Part shown: positions 50,967-58,184 of the stretch, in pieces
How positions within the stretch are numbered: the stretch's first letter is position 1
Layout of the letters: the number at the start of each line of letters is the position of its first letter
Origin: VBDM01 sp964430565
Lineage (GTDB): Bacteria; Pseudomonadota; Gammaproteobacteria; Burkholderiales; SG8-39
DNA: 64,000 nucleotides
Direction: 5' to 3'
NCBI GenBank assembly: GCA_964430565.1
Contig: CAYSFD010000016.1
Coordinates: 149,292 to 213,291 of the forward strand
Translations under genes and position numbers: made by a program
Notes under the pieces: generated by a model
Seen by the model: only the letters and a program-made list of their open reading frames with translations
Databases searched by the model: none
What the model was told of the DNA's origin: nothing

Positions 50967-51917
50967 TTACTCGGGAATGATGCCTGCCGCCCGGGCGGTG
51001 CGCGTCCAGGACTCCGTCTGCTCCTTCAGGAACGCGGTCAGCTCATCGGGCGTCGAGCTGCGCGGCTCGAACGCGAGCTTGCCCATACCTTCGCGAACGT
51101 CGTCACGCCTGAGGACGACGGCGAGCTCGCGTGCCAGCCGATCGGCGATCTCGCGGGGCATTTTCGCCGGGCCGAAGACCCCGCCCCACGGCGTGACCGT
51201 GACCTTGCCCAGCCCCGCTTCCGCGGCAGCCGGCACCTCGGGCAGCAACGGGCTGCGGTTAGGGAACATCGCGGCGAGCGCGCGCAGCTTGCCCGCCTTG
51301 ACCTGCGGCAAGGCGCTGCCCGGAGTCGCGATCGCCATGTGCACGCGCCCGCCCAGCAGATCGATCGTGAGCGGCGCGTCGCCCTTGTAGGGAATCTCCA
51401 CGATGTCCAGTTTTTCCAACAGCTTCAACTGGGCGGTCATCAGGATGCTGGTGCTGTTCCCGGTGCCGTAGTTGAGCTTGCCCGGATTGGCTCGCGCATA
51501 CGCGATCAGCTCGGCCGCCGTGTTCGCGGGCACGCTCGGGTGCGTGAACAGGAAAAATCCGAAAATTCCGACCAGAGACACCGGCGTGAAATCGGCCACC
51601 GGGTCGTAGGGCGGGTTCTTGCGCGTCGCCGGCACCCAGCTGAACGCGGTGTTGGTGGCATAGAACAGCGTGTAGCCGTCGGCGGCGGATTTCTTAACCG
51701 CGTCGGCGGCGATCACGCCGTCGCCGCCCGGCTTCGCCTCCACGACCACCGGCTGCCCCAGCGCCTGGCCCAGCGGCTGCGAAAAGATGCGCGCGCCGAG
51801 CTCGGCGGCGCCGCCTGCGGGGAATGGCACGATGAGCCGGATCGGTTTGCTCGGGTATTGCGCACCCGCGGCCGTGCAGAACGCCGCGAGGGTAAGGGAC
51901 AACACAGTACGGATCAT
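50967..51917 (-). CDS. Bug/TctC-type binding protein
   Basis: A 316-residue binding protein with signal peptide VLSLTLAAFCTAAGAQ. Family marks: YPSKPIRLIVPFPAGGAAELGAR, GDGVIAADAVKKSAADGYTLFYAT, PGKLNYGTGNSTSILMTAQLKLLEKL, IPYKGDAPLTIDLLGGRV. Start ATG follows GAGGTCTC (GAGG box). The mature N-terminus and first ligand loop are normal. It lies between the sodium/proton antiporter gene (53 bases upstream) and another Bug gene downstream on the same strand; the two Bug genes are not close duplicates at the protein level. Confidence 0.92.
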   Translation of the reverse strand: MIRTVLSLTLAAFCTAAGAQYPSKPIRLIVPFPAGGAAELGARIFSQPLGQALGQPVVVEAKPGGDGVIAADAVKKSAADGYTLFYATNTAFSWVPATRKNPPYDPVADFTPVSLVGIFGFFLFTHPSVPANTAAELIAYARANPGKLNYGTGNSTSILMTAQLKLLEKLDIVEIPYKGDAPLTIDLLGGRVHMAIATPGSALPQVKAGKLRALAAMFPNRSPLLPEVPAAAEAGLGKVTVTPWGGVFGPAKMPREIADRLARELAVVLRRDDVREGMGKLAFEPRSSTPDELTAFLKEQTESWTRTARAAGIIPE

Positions 51918-51970
51918 GAGACCTCCTCGTTTGTGAATGCGTGCGCGCGGCGCACGCTACCAAATACCAA

Positions 51971-53533
51971 CTAGGTGCGCGATTCCTGGTAGTCGAGATC
52001 TTCCTCGATTTTATGCAGCACCTCATCGCTGATCAGGTTCTCCCGCCACAGGCGGATCAATTCCTGCCGCTCCGCCTTCACCGCCGCGGCCCTCAGACGC
52101 CGCGCGCTGTCGGCGCTGCTGTGGCTCAACACGACGCCGTCGGGTACTGAGAGAGTGATTTTCTCGGCGAACTCGGCCCGGAGGCGCTCGGCCAGCTCGT
52201 TCGGGATCGCCTCCTTTTCGGTCACGATATCGATCGCGGCGATCGCCGCCTTGCCGAGCGCCAACGTGGCGCGCTGTTGCTCCTCTTGCAGGCTCCAATC
52301 CCTGCCGACTTTGAGCGTGCGGATGAGCGGCTTCAGGGTCAGGCCCTGCACGACGAGCGTTACCGCGATGACGAAAAAGGTGAGAAAGATGATGAGGTCG
52401 CGCTCCGGAAACGCGCTGCCGTCATCGAGCGTCCGGGGCAGCGCGAGCGCGGCTGCCAGCGACACGATGCCGCGCATGCCGCACCAGCCCATGATGAACA
52501 CCTCTCCCTCGCGGGGCGGCGGGACGCGCTGGCCGAGCGAGGCCCGCACTATGAGCGGCAGGTAGATCGCCGGATAGACCCAGGCGAAGCGCACGAAGAT
52601 CGCGACGGCCGAGACGAAGGTTCCATAGAAGATGAGCTGCGTCACCGAGTGGTCGGTGAGCCTCGCGGAGATTCCCGAGAGCTGCACTCCAATGAGGATG
52701 AAGACCAGGCTGTTTATCAGGAACACGAACAGGTTCCAGACCGAGCGCGCCATGATGCGCATCTCGGCCGAGACGATCTCCGGGGAGTAGCGGCCGCGCA
52801 CGAGGCCGGCAGCAACCACGGCGAGCACCCCGGACATGTGCACGGATTCGGCGAGGATATAGGCGACGTAGGGAACGGCGAGGGTGGTCAGCACCTCAAT
52901 GAAGGCGTCTCCGAGATGCCGGTGGATGAAAACGAAGAGCCGCCCCATCACGACGCCGATCACGATGCCCCCCACCGCCACACCGACAAAGTCCACGCTC
53001 GCCTCCCACAGCGAGAATGCCCCGGTGAGCACCGCCGCCACGGCGAACTTGTAGATCACCAGGCCCGAAGCGTCGTTCACCAGGCTCTCGCCTTCGAGCA
53101 CGGACACGACGCTGCGCGGGATAGTGAGCCGCGAAAGGATGGCGGTCGCCGCCACCACGTCGGGAGGCGAGACGATCGCCCCGAGCACGAAGGCAGCGGC
53201 CCAGGGTATATCGGGGATGAGCAGCTTCAGGGTCGCGCCGACGGCGAGCGTGGTCGCGATCACGAGACCGATGGCGAGCAGCCCGATCGGGCGGATGTTC
53301 GCCTTGAAGTCGCGCCAGGAAGTGAGCAGGGCCGCCTGGTAGAGAATCGGCGGCAGCACCAGTACGAGCAGAAACTCCGGGTCGAACTGAAGCTGCGGCA
53401 GCCGCGGCACGAAGCCGAGCAACCCGCCGCCGATCACCAGCGCGATCGGGTAGGGAAACTTGAAGTGCCGCGCCACCCATCCCAGCGCCACGGCGCACAG
53501 CAGCAGGAACAGGATGACTTGCAGCAAGGCCAT
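51971..53533 (-). CDS. Na+/H+ antiporter, CPA1 family (NhaP-like)
   Basis: A 520-residue inner-membrane antiporter. ATG 53533 has GGGGAGG before it and gives MALLQVILFLLLCAVALGW; the frame's upstream extension is not needed. About 12 spans. The ion-binding core is LVFLLGAIVSPPDVVAATAILSRL-like (here FVLGAIVSPPDVVAATAI) and EGESLVNDASGLVIYKFA, where the Asp/Asn pairs bind cation and proton. The C-terminal ~120 residues are a soluble, charged helical tail (WSLQEEQQRATLALGKAAIAAIDIVTEKEAI) as in NhaP/YjcE-type proteins. It exports Na+ (or K+) in exchange for protons. First of three minus-strand genes. Confidence 0.92.
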   Translation of the reverse strand: MALLQVILFLLLCAVALGWVARHFKFPYPIALVIGGGLLGFVPRLPQLQFDPEFLLVLVLPPILYQAALLTSWRDFKANIRPIGLLAIGLVIATTLAVGATLKLLIPDIPWAAAFVLGAIVSPPDVVAATAILSRLTIPRSVVSVLEGESLVNDASGLVIYKFAVAAVLTGAFSLWEASVDFVGVAVGGIVIGVVMGRLFVFIHRHLGDAFIEVLTTLAVPYVAYILAESVHMSGVLAVVAAGLVRGRYSPEIVSAEMRIMARSVWNLFVFLINSLVFILIGVQLSGISARLTDHSVTQLIFYGTFVSAVAIFVRFAWVYPAIYLPLIVRASLGQRVPPPREGEVFIMGWCGMRGIVSLAAALALPRTLDDGSAFPERDLIIFLTFFVIAVTLVVQGLTLKPLIRTLKVGRDWSLQEEQQRATLALGKAAIAAIDIVTEKEAIPNELAERLRAEFAEKITLSVPDGVVLSHSSADSARRLRAAAVKAERQELIRLWRENLISDEVLHKIEEDLDYQESRT

Positions 53534-53608
53534 GACTGCCTCCCCTGGCGGAGCCGTCATTAGACCATGCCGGCGCTCGCCATGCTGCGGAATGCCGGCG
53601 AGGGTCTG

Positions 53609-54358
53609 CTACCAGCGAACGGTGATCCCCACGCCCAGTGTCCGGTCCGCCGCCGCTTGGTTCAACGCGACTCGCCAGCCAAAATCGAGATCGACATTCT
53701 TCGCCGGCGAGTAAATAAGCCCCAAGGTGAGAAATACCAGATCGGAGCTCAGGGCCGGGTCGGGCTGGCTTATCACTCCCGCGTCCAGAGCCAGCCTCAA
53801 TTTTTCCGCCACCCGGTACAGCGCCGCGGCGGAAACGTGATAGAGCTTGCTGCGTTCGCCAACGGTGTTGGGGTTGCGGCGAGTGCCGAGATGGCCGTGG
53901 AAAGCCCAGTCGCCTGCTTCGCTGCTGAGAATCAGGGCAGCTCCGTAAGTCTTGCGCCCCTGGCCCAGCCCCTGTTCATCATCGCCGCTCGGAATTGTCA
54001 TGTCCGGTCTCAGGCCCATGCTGAAGCCGTCGCGCTCGAGGAAGCGCCATTTGAGGCCGACGATCGCGTCGCCGCCGCCTTCGACCGTGCCGCCCATGAC
54101 GTGACTATGGCGCAGGTACAGATAGCCCATCTGCAGGTCGAGCGTTTCGGCAAGCCCATAGCTGAGTACCCCGACCACCAAGTCGGCCCGGGTCAGCTCG
54201 GGGTCCGGGTGGTCGCGCAACGTGTCGTAACTGCCCTCAAGCTGGAAGTTCCCGGCACCCTGCGTGCCGGTGTCCTCGGTCAGCAGAGGATGCGCCGCGT
54301 GCAGGTGCGTCGCCGCGATCCCGAGGACGACCGCAATCGTGGTGCGAAAGCGGCTCAC
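53609..54358 (-). CDS. outer-membrane channel-like protein (phenol-degradation MetA-type)
   Basis: A 249-residue outer-membrane protein with signal peptide TTIAVVLGIAATHLHA. It opens with HPLLTEDTGTQGAGNFQLEGSYDTL, the typical start of the MetA-pathway-of-phenol-degradation family of predicted channels, followed by alternating strands (VVGVLSYGLAETLDLQMGYLYLRHS, AIVGLKWRFLERDGFSMGLRPDMTIPSGDD, GAALILSSEAGDWAFHGHLG, LYHVSAAALYRVAEKLRLALDAGVISQPD) and a final GVGITVRW. The last residue is tryptophan, acceptable for barrel assembly. It may let hydrophobic substrates cross the outer membrane. Confidence 0.8.
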   Translation of the reverse strand: MSRFRTTIAVVLGIAATHLHAAHPLLTEDTGTQGAGNFQLEGSYDTLRDHPDPELTRADLVVGVLSYGLAETLDLQMGYLYLRHSHVMGGTVEGGGDAIVGLKWRFLERDGFSMGLRPDMTIPSGDDEQGLGQGRKTYGAALILSSEAGDWAFHGHLGTRRNPNTVGERSKLYHVSAAALYRVAEKLRLALDAGVISQPDPALSSDLVFLTLGLIYSPAKNVDLDFGWRVALNQAAADRTLGVGITVRW

Positions 54359-54526
54359 GCGCGACGGACTCGTGCGGGAATTTCGGCGAGCGGAACCTTT
54401 TTTTCCACGGCGCCAAGTTTAACCGCGTCCTTTGACATGCCGTCAAGCACGCCGTGTGAACTAGAACCCATCTCAAAGAATGCTCTCTCACTGGACAAGC
54501 GACACGAGATCGGGAACCATACCAGC

Positions 54527-55201
54527 ATGACGTCGGGATACAGAATAAAAATCGTCGCCGCAGCCCTCGTCGCGCTCCTTGCGGTTTCGGCGCTCGGCTA
54601 CTGGGGTTACGGCGCCTACCGCAAGAGTGACTTGCAAAGGGCGGTTTCCGTGCTTGTCAGGGACACGAGCGAACGCCTGCAGGCGGCGCTTGCGATAGAG
54701 ACGGAAACGGCGCAGACCGTCGGCAAGCTCGACGACCACGCCCAGGAAGTGGACAAGCACGTGATCGAGCTGCGCCGCATGAGCGCTTCGCCCAATCACG
54801 CGCTGGTGGACGCCGCCGAAGAATACATGCTCACCGCGAGGCAGATCCTGCGCAATCAGGCCGCAAGCCACCGCTACCGAGTCCAGATGGCTGCGAGCGA
54901 CCGGTCGCTGCGCGATCACATGCGTACTGCGGGCCGGCGCACGGGTCCCTGGATCCAGGAGGCGCTGCGCGCCAAGGATCGCCTGGAGAGGGACTACCTG
55001 GACTACCGGCTTTCGATTGAAGCCTTCAGCCGGCTGCTGGAGTCGTTTCCCGAGTCGAGGAAAAAGCTCGCACTCCACGTTGGCGCGGGCCCGCTCGCCG
55101 ACGCTGCCGCCGCCGACGACGCCCGTCGGCGCGCGCTCGAAAAACTGAAGCTCGCGGACGTCGAGGTGGAGCGGGCAAAGCAACTCGCGGCCGTGCGCTG
55201 A
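54527..55201 (+). CDS. membrane-anchored helical protein of unknown function
   Basis: A 224-residue protein. After a short basic N-terminus there is one hydrophobic span (IVAAALVALLAVSALGYWGYGAY), and the rest is an almost wholly helical, charged periplasmic region with Arg, Glu, Gln and Ala at coiled-coil spacing (LVRDTSERLQAALAIETETAQTVGKLDDHAQEVDKHVIELRRM; ALEKLKLADVEVERAKQLAAVR). I do not recognise a family; it loosely recalls sensor regions of chemoreceptors but has no signalling domain. ATG 54527 is chosen because the open frame upstream covers a different gene's antisense strand. It is followed by an SDR gene after 21 bases. Confidence 0.6.
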   Translation: MTSGYRIKIVAAALVALLAVSALGYWGYGAYRKSDLQRAVSVLVRDTSERLQAALAIETETAQTVGKLDDHAQEVDKHVIELRRMSASPNHALVDAAEEYMLTARQILRNQAASHRYRVQMAASDRSLRDHMRTAGRRTGPWIQEALRAKDRLERDYLDYRLSIEAFSRLLESFPESRKKLALHVGAGPLADAAAADDARRRALEKLKLADVEVERAKQLAAVR

Positions 55202-55222
55202 AGACCCCATAGGGAGAAAAAG

Positions 55223-55978
55223 ATGAGTCCCGGAAAAGCGGCGATCGTCACCGGCGCGGGCAGCGGAATTGGGCGCTCGGTAGCCCTCGCGTTCCTGAAG
55301 GACGGCTACCGCGTTGCCCTCGCCGGGCGGCGCAAGGACCGTCTCGAACAGACCGCGAAGGATTCGGGCGCCGGCGATCGGGCTCTTGTCCTGCCCACCG
55401 ACGTGACCGACGCAAAATCGGTGCAGGCTTTGTTCGCGGCGGCGAAGGAAAAATTCGGGCGCCTGGACGTGCTCTTCAACAACGCGGGAATCGGGACTCC
55501 CGGCGGCATCCTGCTCGAAGACCTGACGCTCGAGCAGTGGCAGGCGGTGGTGAACACCAACCTCACCGGTATGTTCCTGTGCACCCAGGAAGCGTTCAGG
55601 ATCATGAAGAGCCAGTCTCCTCGCGGCGGGCGCATCATCAACAACGGCTCGATCTCGGCGCACGCGCCGCGGCCGAATTCCGCTCCCTACACTTCCACCA
55701 AGCATGCGGTCACCGGGCTCACCAAGTCCACTGCGCTCGACGGCAGGAAGTACGACATCGCCTGCGGCCAGATCGACATCGGCAACGCACGCACCGACCT
55801 CGCCGCGCGAATGGCGAACGGCGTGCCCCAGGCGAACGGCCAGATCGCGGTCGAACCTCTGATGGACGTCGATCAGGTCGGCGCCGCGGTGCTGCACATG
55901 GCGAACCTGCCGCTCGAGACCAACGTGCAGTTCATGACCATCATGGCGACCAAGATGCCCTTTGTCGGGCGTGGGTGA
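55223..55978 (+). CDS. short-chain dehydrogenase/reductase
   Basis: A 251-residue SDR. Cofactor motif VTGAGSGIGRSVAL (10-20), Arg36-37 in GRRKDR favouring NADP, NNAG at 86-89, catalytic Ser143/Ser145 (NGSIS), Tyr156 and Lys160 (YTSTK). The C-terminal end MATKMPFVGRG is distinctive for one subgroup of SDRs and lacks the usual xDGG. ATG has GGGAG upstream. Its last 51 bases are repeated at 56563-56613, after the next gene. Substrate unknown; it is near an amidohydrolase and may act in the same pathway. Confidence 0.92.
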   Translation: MSPGKAAIVTGAGSGIGRSVALAFLKDGYRVALAGRRKDRLEQTAKDSGAGDRALVLPTDVTDAKSVQALFAAAKEKFGRLDVLFNNAGIGTPGGILLEDLTLEQWQAVVNTNLTGMFLCTQEAFRIMKSQSPRGGRIINNGSISAHAPRPNSAPYTSTKHAVTGLTKSTALDGRKYDIACGQIDIGNARTDLAARMANGVPQANGQIAVEPLMDVDQVGAAVLHMANLPLETNVQFMTIMATKMPFVGRG

Positions 55979-56128
55979 ATCGGGGATTTCGGCAAGCGTG
56001 CCGGCGAGCGTTTGCCTGGAGCGCAATGCGCTGAATGTCGCTTTTTTGGTTGAGTCGGTGCGCGCAAGCATGCGTTCAGTCTGGCGCAGCGGTAAGATTC
56101 GGGAAGCGTAACAGCGCGGGAGATGGCC

Positions 56129-56557
56129 ATGAATCTCGAAGAGGTGCTGGCGGCAAAGAGCCGCAGCGTGGTGACGGTGCCGGCCAAGTCGAGCGTCGCC
56201 GAGGCGATCCGCACCATGCACGCCGAGAAGGTCGGTGCGGTGCTGGTGCCCGACGCCGAAGGTTGTCCGGTCGGCATCTTCACCGAGCGTGACTTGGTGC
56301 GCCTGTACGCCGACGGCGACCGCGACTTCGACAGGCTGGCGGTCGAGACGCGGATGACTTGCAGCCTCGTCGTCGGGCGGCTGTCAATGTCAGTCGACGA
56401 GGCGCTGGGGCTGATGACCGAGCGGCGCTTCCGCCACCTGCCGGTGATGGAGGACGGCCGGCTCTTGGGGCTGGTCTCGATCGGCGACCTGGTGAAGGTC
56501 AGGCTCGAGGAAACCGCGCAAGAGGCGCAGGCGCTGCGCGCGTACATCGCTTCGTAG
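56129..56557 (+). CDS. CBS-domain pair protein
   Basis: A 142-residue cytoplasmic protein consisting of two tandem CBS domains that bind adenine nucleotides (AMP, ATP, NADH or S-adenosylmethionine). First domain: VTVPAKSSVAEAIRTMHAEKVGAVLV...GIFTERDLVRLY; second: MSVDEALGLMTERRFRHLPVMEDGRLLGLVSIGDLVK. The second ATG (56129) is chosen because GGGAG lies at the right distance, six bases further from it than from the first (56123). Stand-alone CBS pairs of this sort regulate enzymes or channels; a partner is not evident. It sits between an SDR and a copy of the SDR's 3' end, which suggests insertion here. Confidence 0.92.
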   Translation: MNLEEVLAAKSRSVVTVPAKSSVAEAIRTMHAEKVGAVLVPDAEGCPVGIFTERDLVRLYADGDRDFDRLAVETRMTCSLVVGRLSMSVDEALGLMTERRFRHLPVMEDGRLLGLVSIGDLVKVRLEETAQEAQALRAYIAS

Positions 56558-56562
56558 GGCGT

Positions 56563-56613
56563 CAGTTCGTGACCGTCATGGCGACGAAGATGCCCTTTGT
56601 CGGGCGTGGGTGA
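56563..56613 (+). pseudogene. 3' end fragment of an SDR gene
   Basis: These 51 bases repeat 55928-55978, the end of the SDR gene, with three mismatches. In frame they read QFVTVMATKMPFVGRG and stop; the intact gene has QFMTIMATKMPFVGRG. Two mild replacements (M to V, I to V) and one silent change imply a coding past. The fragment starts five bases after the CBS gene stop and has no start codon of its own. Confidence 0.88.
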
Positions 56614-56653
56614 GCGGGCATCGCCGCATTGACGCCCGACAAATGGAGAAAAC

Positions 56654-58075
56654 ATGAAAACTACTCGACGCGAATTTCTCGGCGGCGTCACCGCATTAGG
56701 CGCGCTCAGTCTTGGCGGCTGCACCGGGCTCATGGGAAAGAGCATCGGCGCGGGCGGAGGCCTGCCCGCGCGCGGCGAATTCGTCATTCGCAACGCCTTC
56801 GTGATGACCATGGACGCGCAAGGCGACCTCGCGGACGCGGACGTGCACGTGAAGAACGGCGCGATCGTCGCGGTCGGCCGCAATCTCCAGGCGGCCGGCG
56901 CCCAAGTGATCGACGGCCGCGGCATGATCGTGCTGCCGGGCTTCGTCGAGACGCACTGGCACATGTGGAACACGCTGCTGAGAAGCATGTCGGGCGACAA
57001 GCGCGAGCACGGCTACTTCCCGACCGTGCTCAATCTGGGCAAGGCCTACCTGCCCTCCGATATGTACCAGAGCACGCGGCTCTCTTGCGCCGAAGCGATC
57101 CACTCGGGCATCACCTTCGTGCACGACTGGTGTCACAACATCCGCAGCCCGGAATTCGCCCGGGAGGGCCTTCGCGCGCTCGCGGAAACAGGCATCCGTG
57201 GCCGCTTCTCCTACGGCGCGCCTCAAGGGCACCCCGCGACTGAGACCGTCGATCTCACCGACCTCGAACGGCTGCATCGCGACTGGAAGAGCCATTCGAA
57301 CGATGGGCTGCTCGCGCTCGGGCTTGCCTGGCGCGGTGTATCGACGGGCGCCACGGGCGCCGTCTCCGCCGCCGCGTACAGTCGGGACTTCGGCGCCGCG
57401 CGATCGCTCGGGATACCGATCTCGGTGCACGCCAACAACCGCAAGGGTTCGGACGCGATCGCGTTGCTCTCGCGGGAGAAGTTCCTCGGCAAGGACGTGC
57501 AACTCATCCACGCGGTCTGGGTGACGCCCGATGAGATCCGCAGCGTCGCCGCCGCGGGATCGTCCATAAGTCTTTCTCCGTACACGGAGCTGCGCATCGG
57601 CTTCGGTTTTCCGGTAACCGGTGATTTTCTCGCCGCGGGAATCCCCGTCGGCCTGTCGGTGGATACCACGGCGCTCTCAGGTAACGCCGACATGTTCGCG
57701 ATCATGAAGGCGATCCAGAACATCGAGAACAGCCGGACCAACAACGAGTTCAAGCTGCCGGCGCGGCGCGTGCTCGAGCTCGCGACGATCGAGGGCGCAC
57801 GCTCAATGGGCGTGGACGACCGCGTCGGGTCTCTGATTCCAGGCAAGCGCGCCGACCTCATCATGGTCAACACGCGCGCGGTGAACCTCGGTGTCTTCAG
57901 CGAACCGGCGCACATGCTGGTGGAAGCGGCGCAGCCCGCGAACGTCGATACCGTGATGGTCGACGGGCGCATTTTGAAGCGCGGAGGAAAACTCGCCGCA
58001 ATCGACGTCGAGCAGACGCTGAGCGAGGCCTCCGCGGCTCACGCCGCCGTGCGCAAGCGCGCCGGCTGGTGGTGA
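56654..58075 (+). CDS. exported amidohydrolase, cytosine deaminase/chlorohydrolase type
   Basis: A 473-residue metal-dependent hydrolase. N-terminal TTRREFLGGVTALGALSLGGC has both a twin-arginine motif and a lipobox (SLGGC), so it may be an exported lipoprotein. Metal motif VLPGFVETHWHMWNTLLR; further marks are GITFVHDWCHNIRSPEFAREGL, IPISVHANN, VQLIHAVWVTPDEI, GLSVDTTALSGNADMFA, and the C-terminal SLIPGKRADLIMVNTRAVNL. These place it with the cytosine deaminase/atrazine and guanine deaminase-like group. The ATG has GGAG upstream. It resembles in build the exported amidohydrolase at 42727-44397. Substrate unknown. Confidence 0.9.
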   Translation: MKTTRREFLGGVTALGALSLGGCTGLMGKSIGAGGGLPARGEFVIRNAFVMTMDAQGDLADADVHVKNGAIVAVGRNLQAAGAQVIDGRGMIVLPGFVETHWHMWNTLLRSMSGDKREHGYFPTVLNLGKAYLPSDMYQSTRLSCAEAIHSGITFVHDWCHNIRSPEFAREGLRALAETGIRGRFSYGAPQGHPATETVDLTDLERLHRDWKSHSNDGLLALGLAWRGVSTGATGAVSAAAYSRDFGAARSLGIPISVHANNRKGSDAIALLSREKFLGKDVQLIHAVWVTPDEIRSVAAAGSSISLSPYTELRIGFGFPVTGDFLAAGIPVGLSVDTTALSGNADMFAIMKAIQNIENSRTNNEFKLPARRVLELATIEGARSMGVDDRVGSLIPGKRADLIMVNTRAVNLGVFSEPAHMLVEAAQPANVDTVMVDGRILKRGGKLAAIDVEQTLSEASAAHAAVRKRAGWW

Positions 58076-58184
58076 AGAGCGCCCGGAGCGGTTTCCCTCC
58101 GACAGCGTCTCGAGTCCGCCCGCGTGAAACGCGGCGCGAGTTTTGAGACAACTACGCCTTTTTGGCGGCCTCCCTCCTCCATCC

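Noticed and set aside
54488..56221. A 577-codon open frame on the minus strand opposite the membrane protein and SDR genes.
   Set aside because: It is rich in Arg, His and Gly with no motif; the opposite strand encodes clear genes with ribosome binding sites.
55928..56613. Interpretation of the repeated SDR tail as phage attachment sites.
   Set aside because: No integrase gene lies nearby and the two copies differ at several bases, whereas recent attachment-site duplications are identical in the core. Kept only as one hypothesis.
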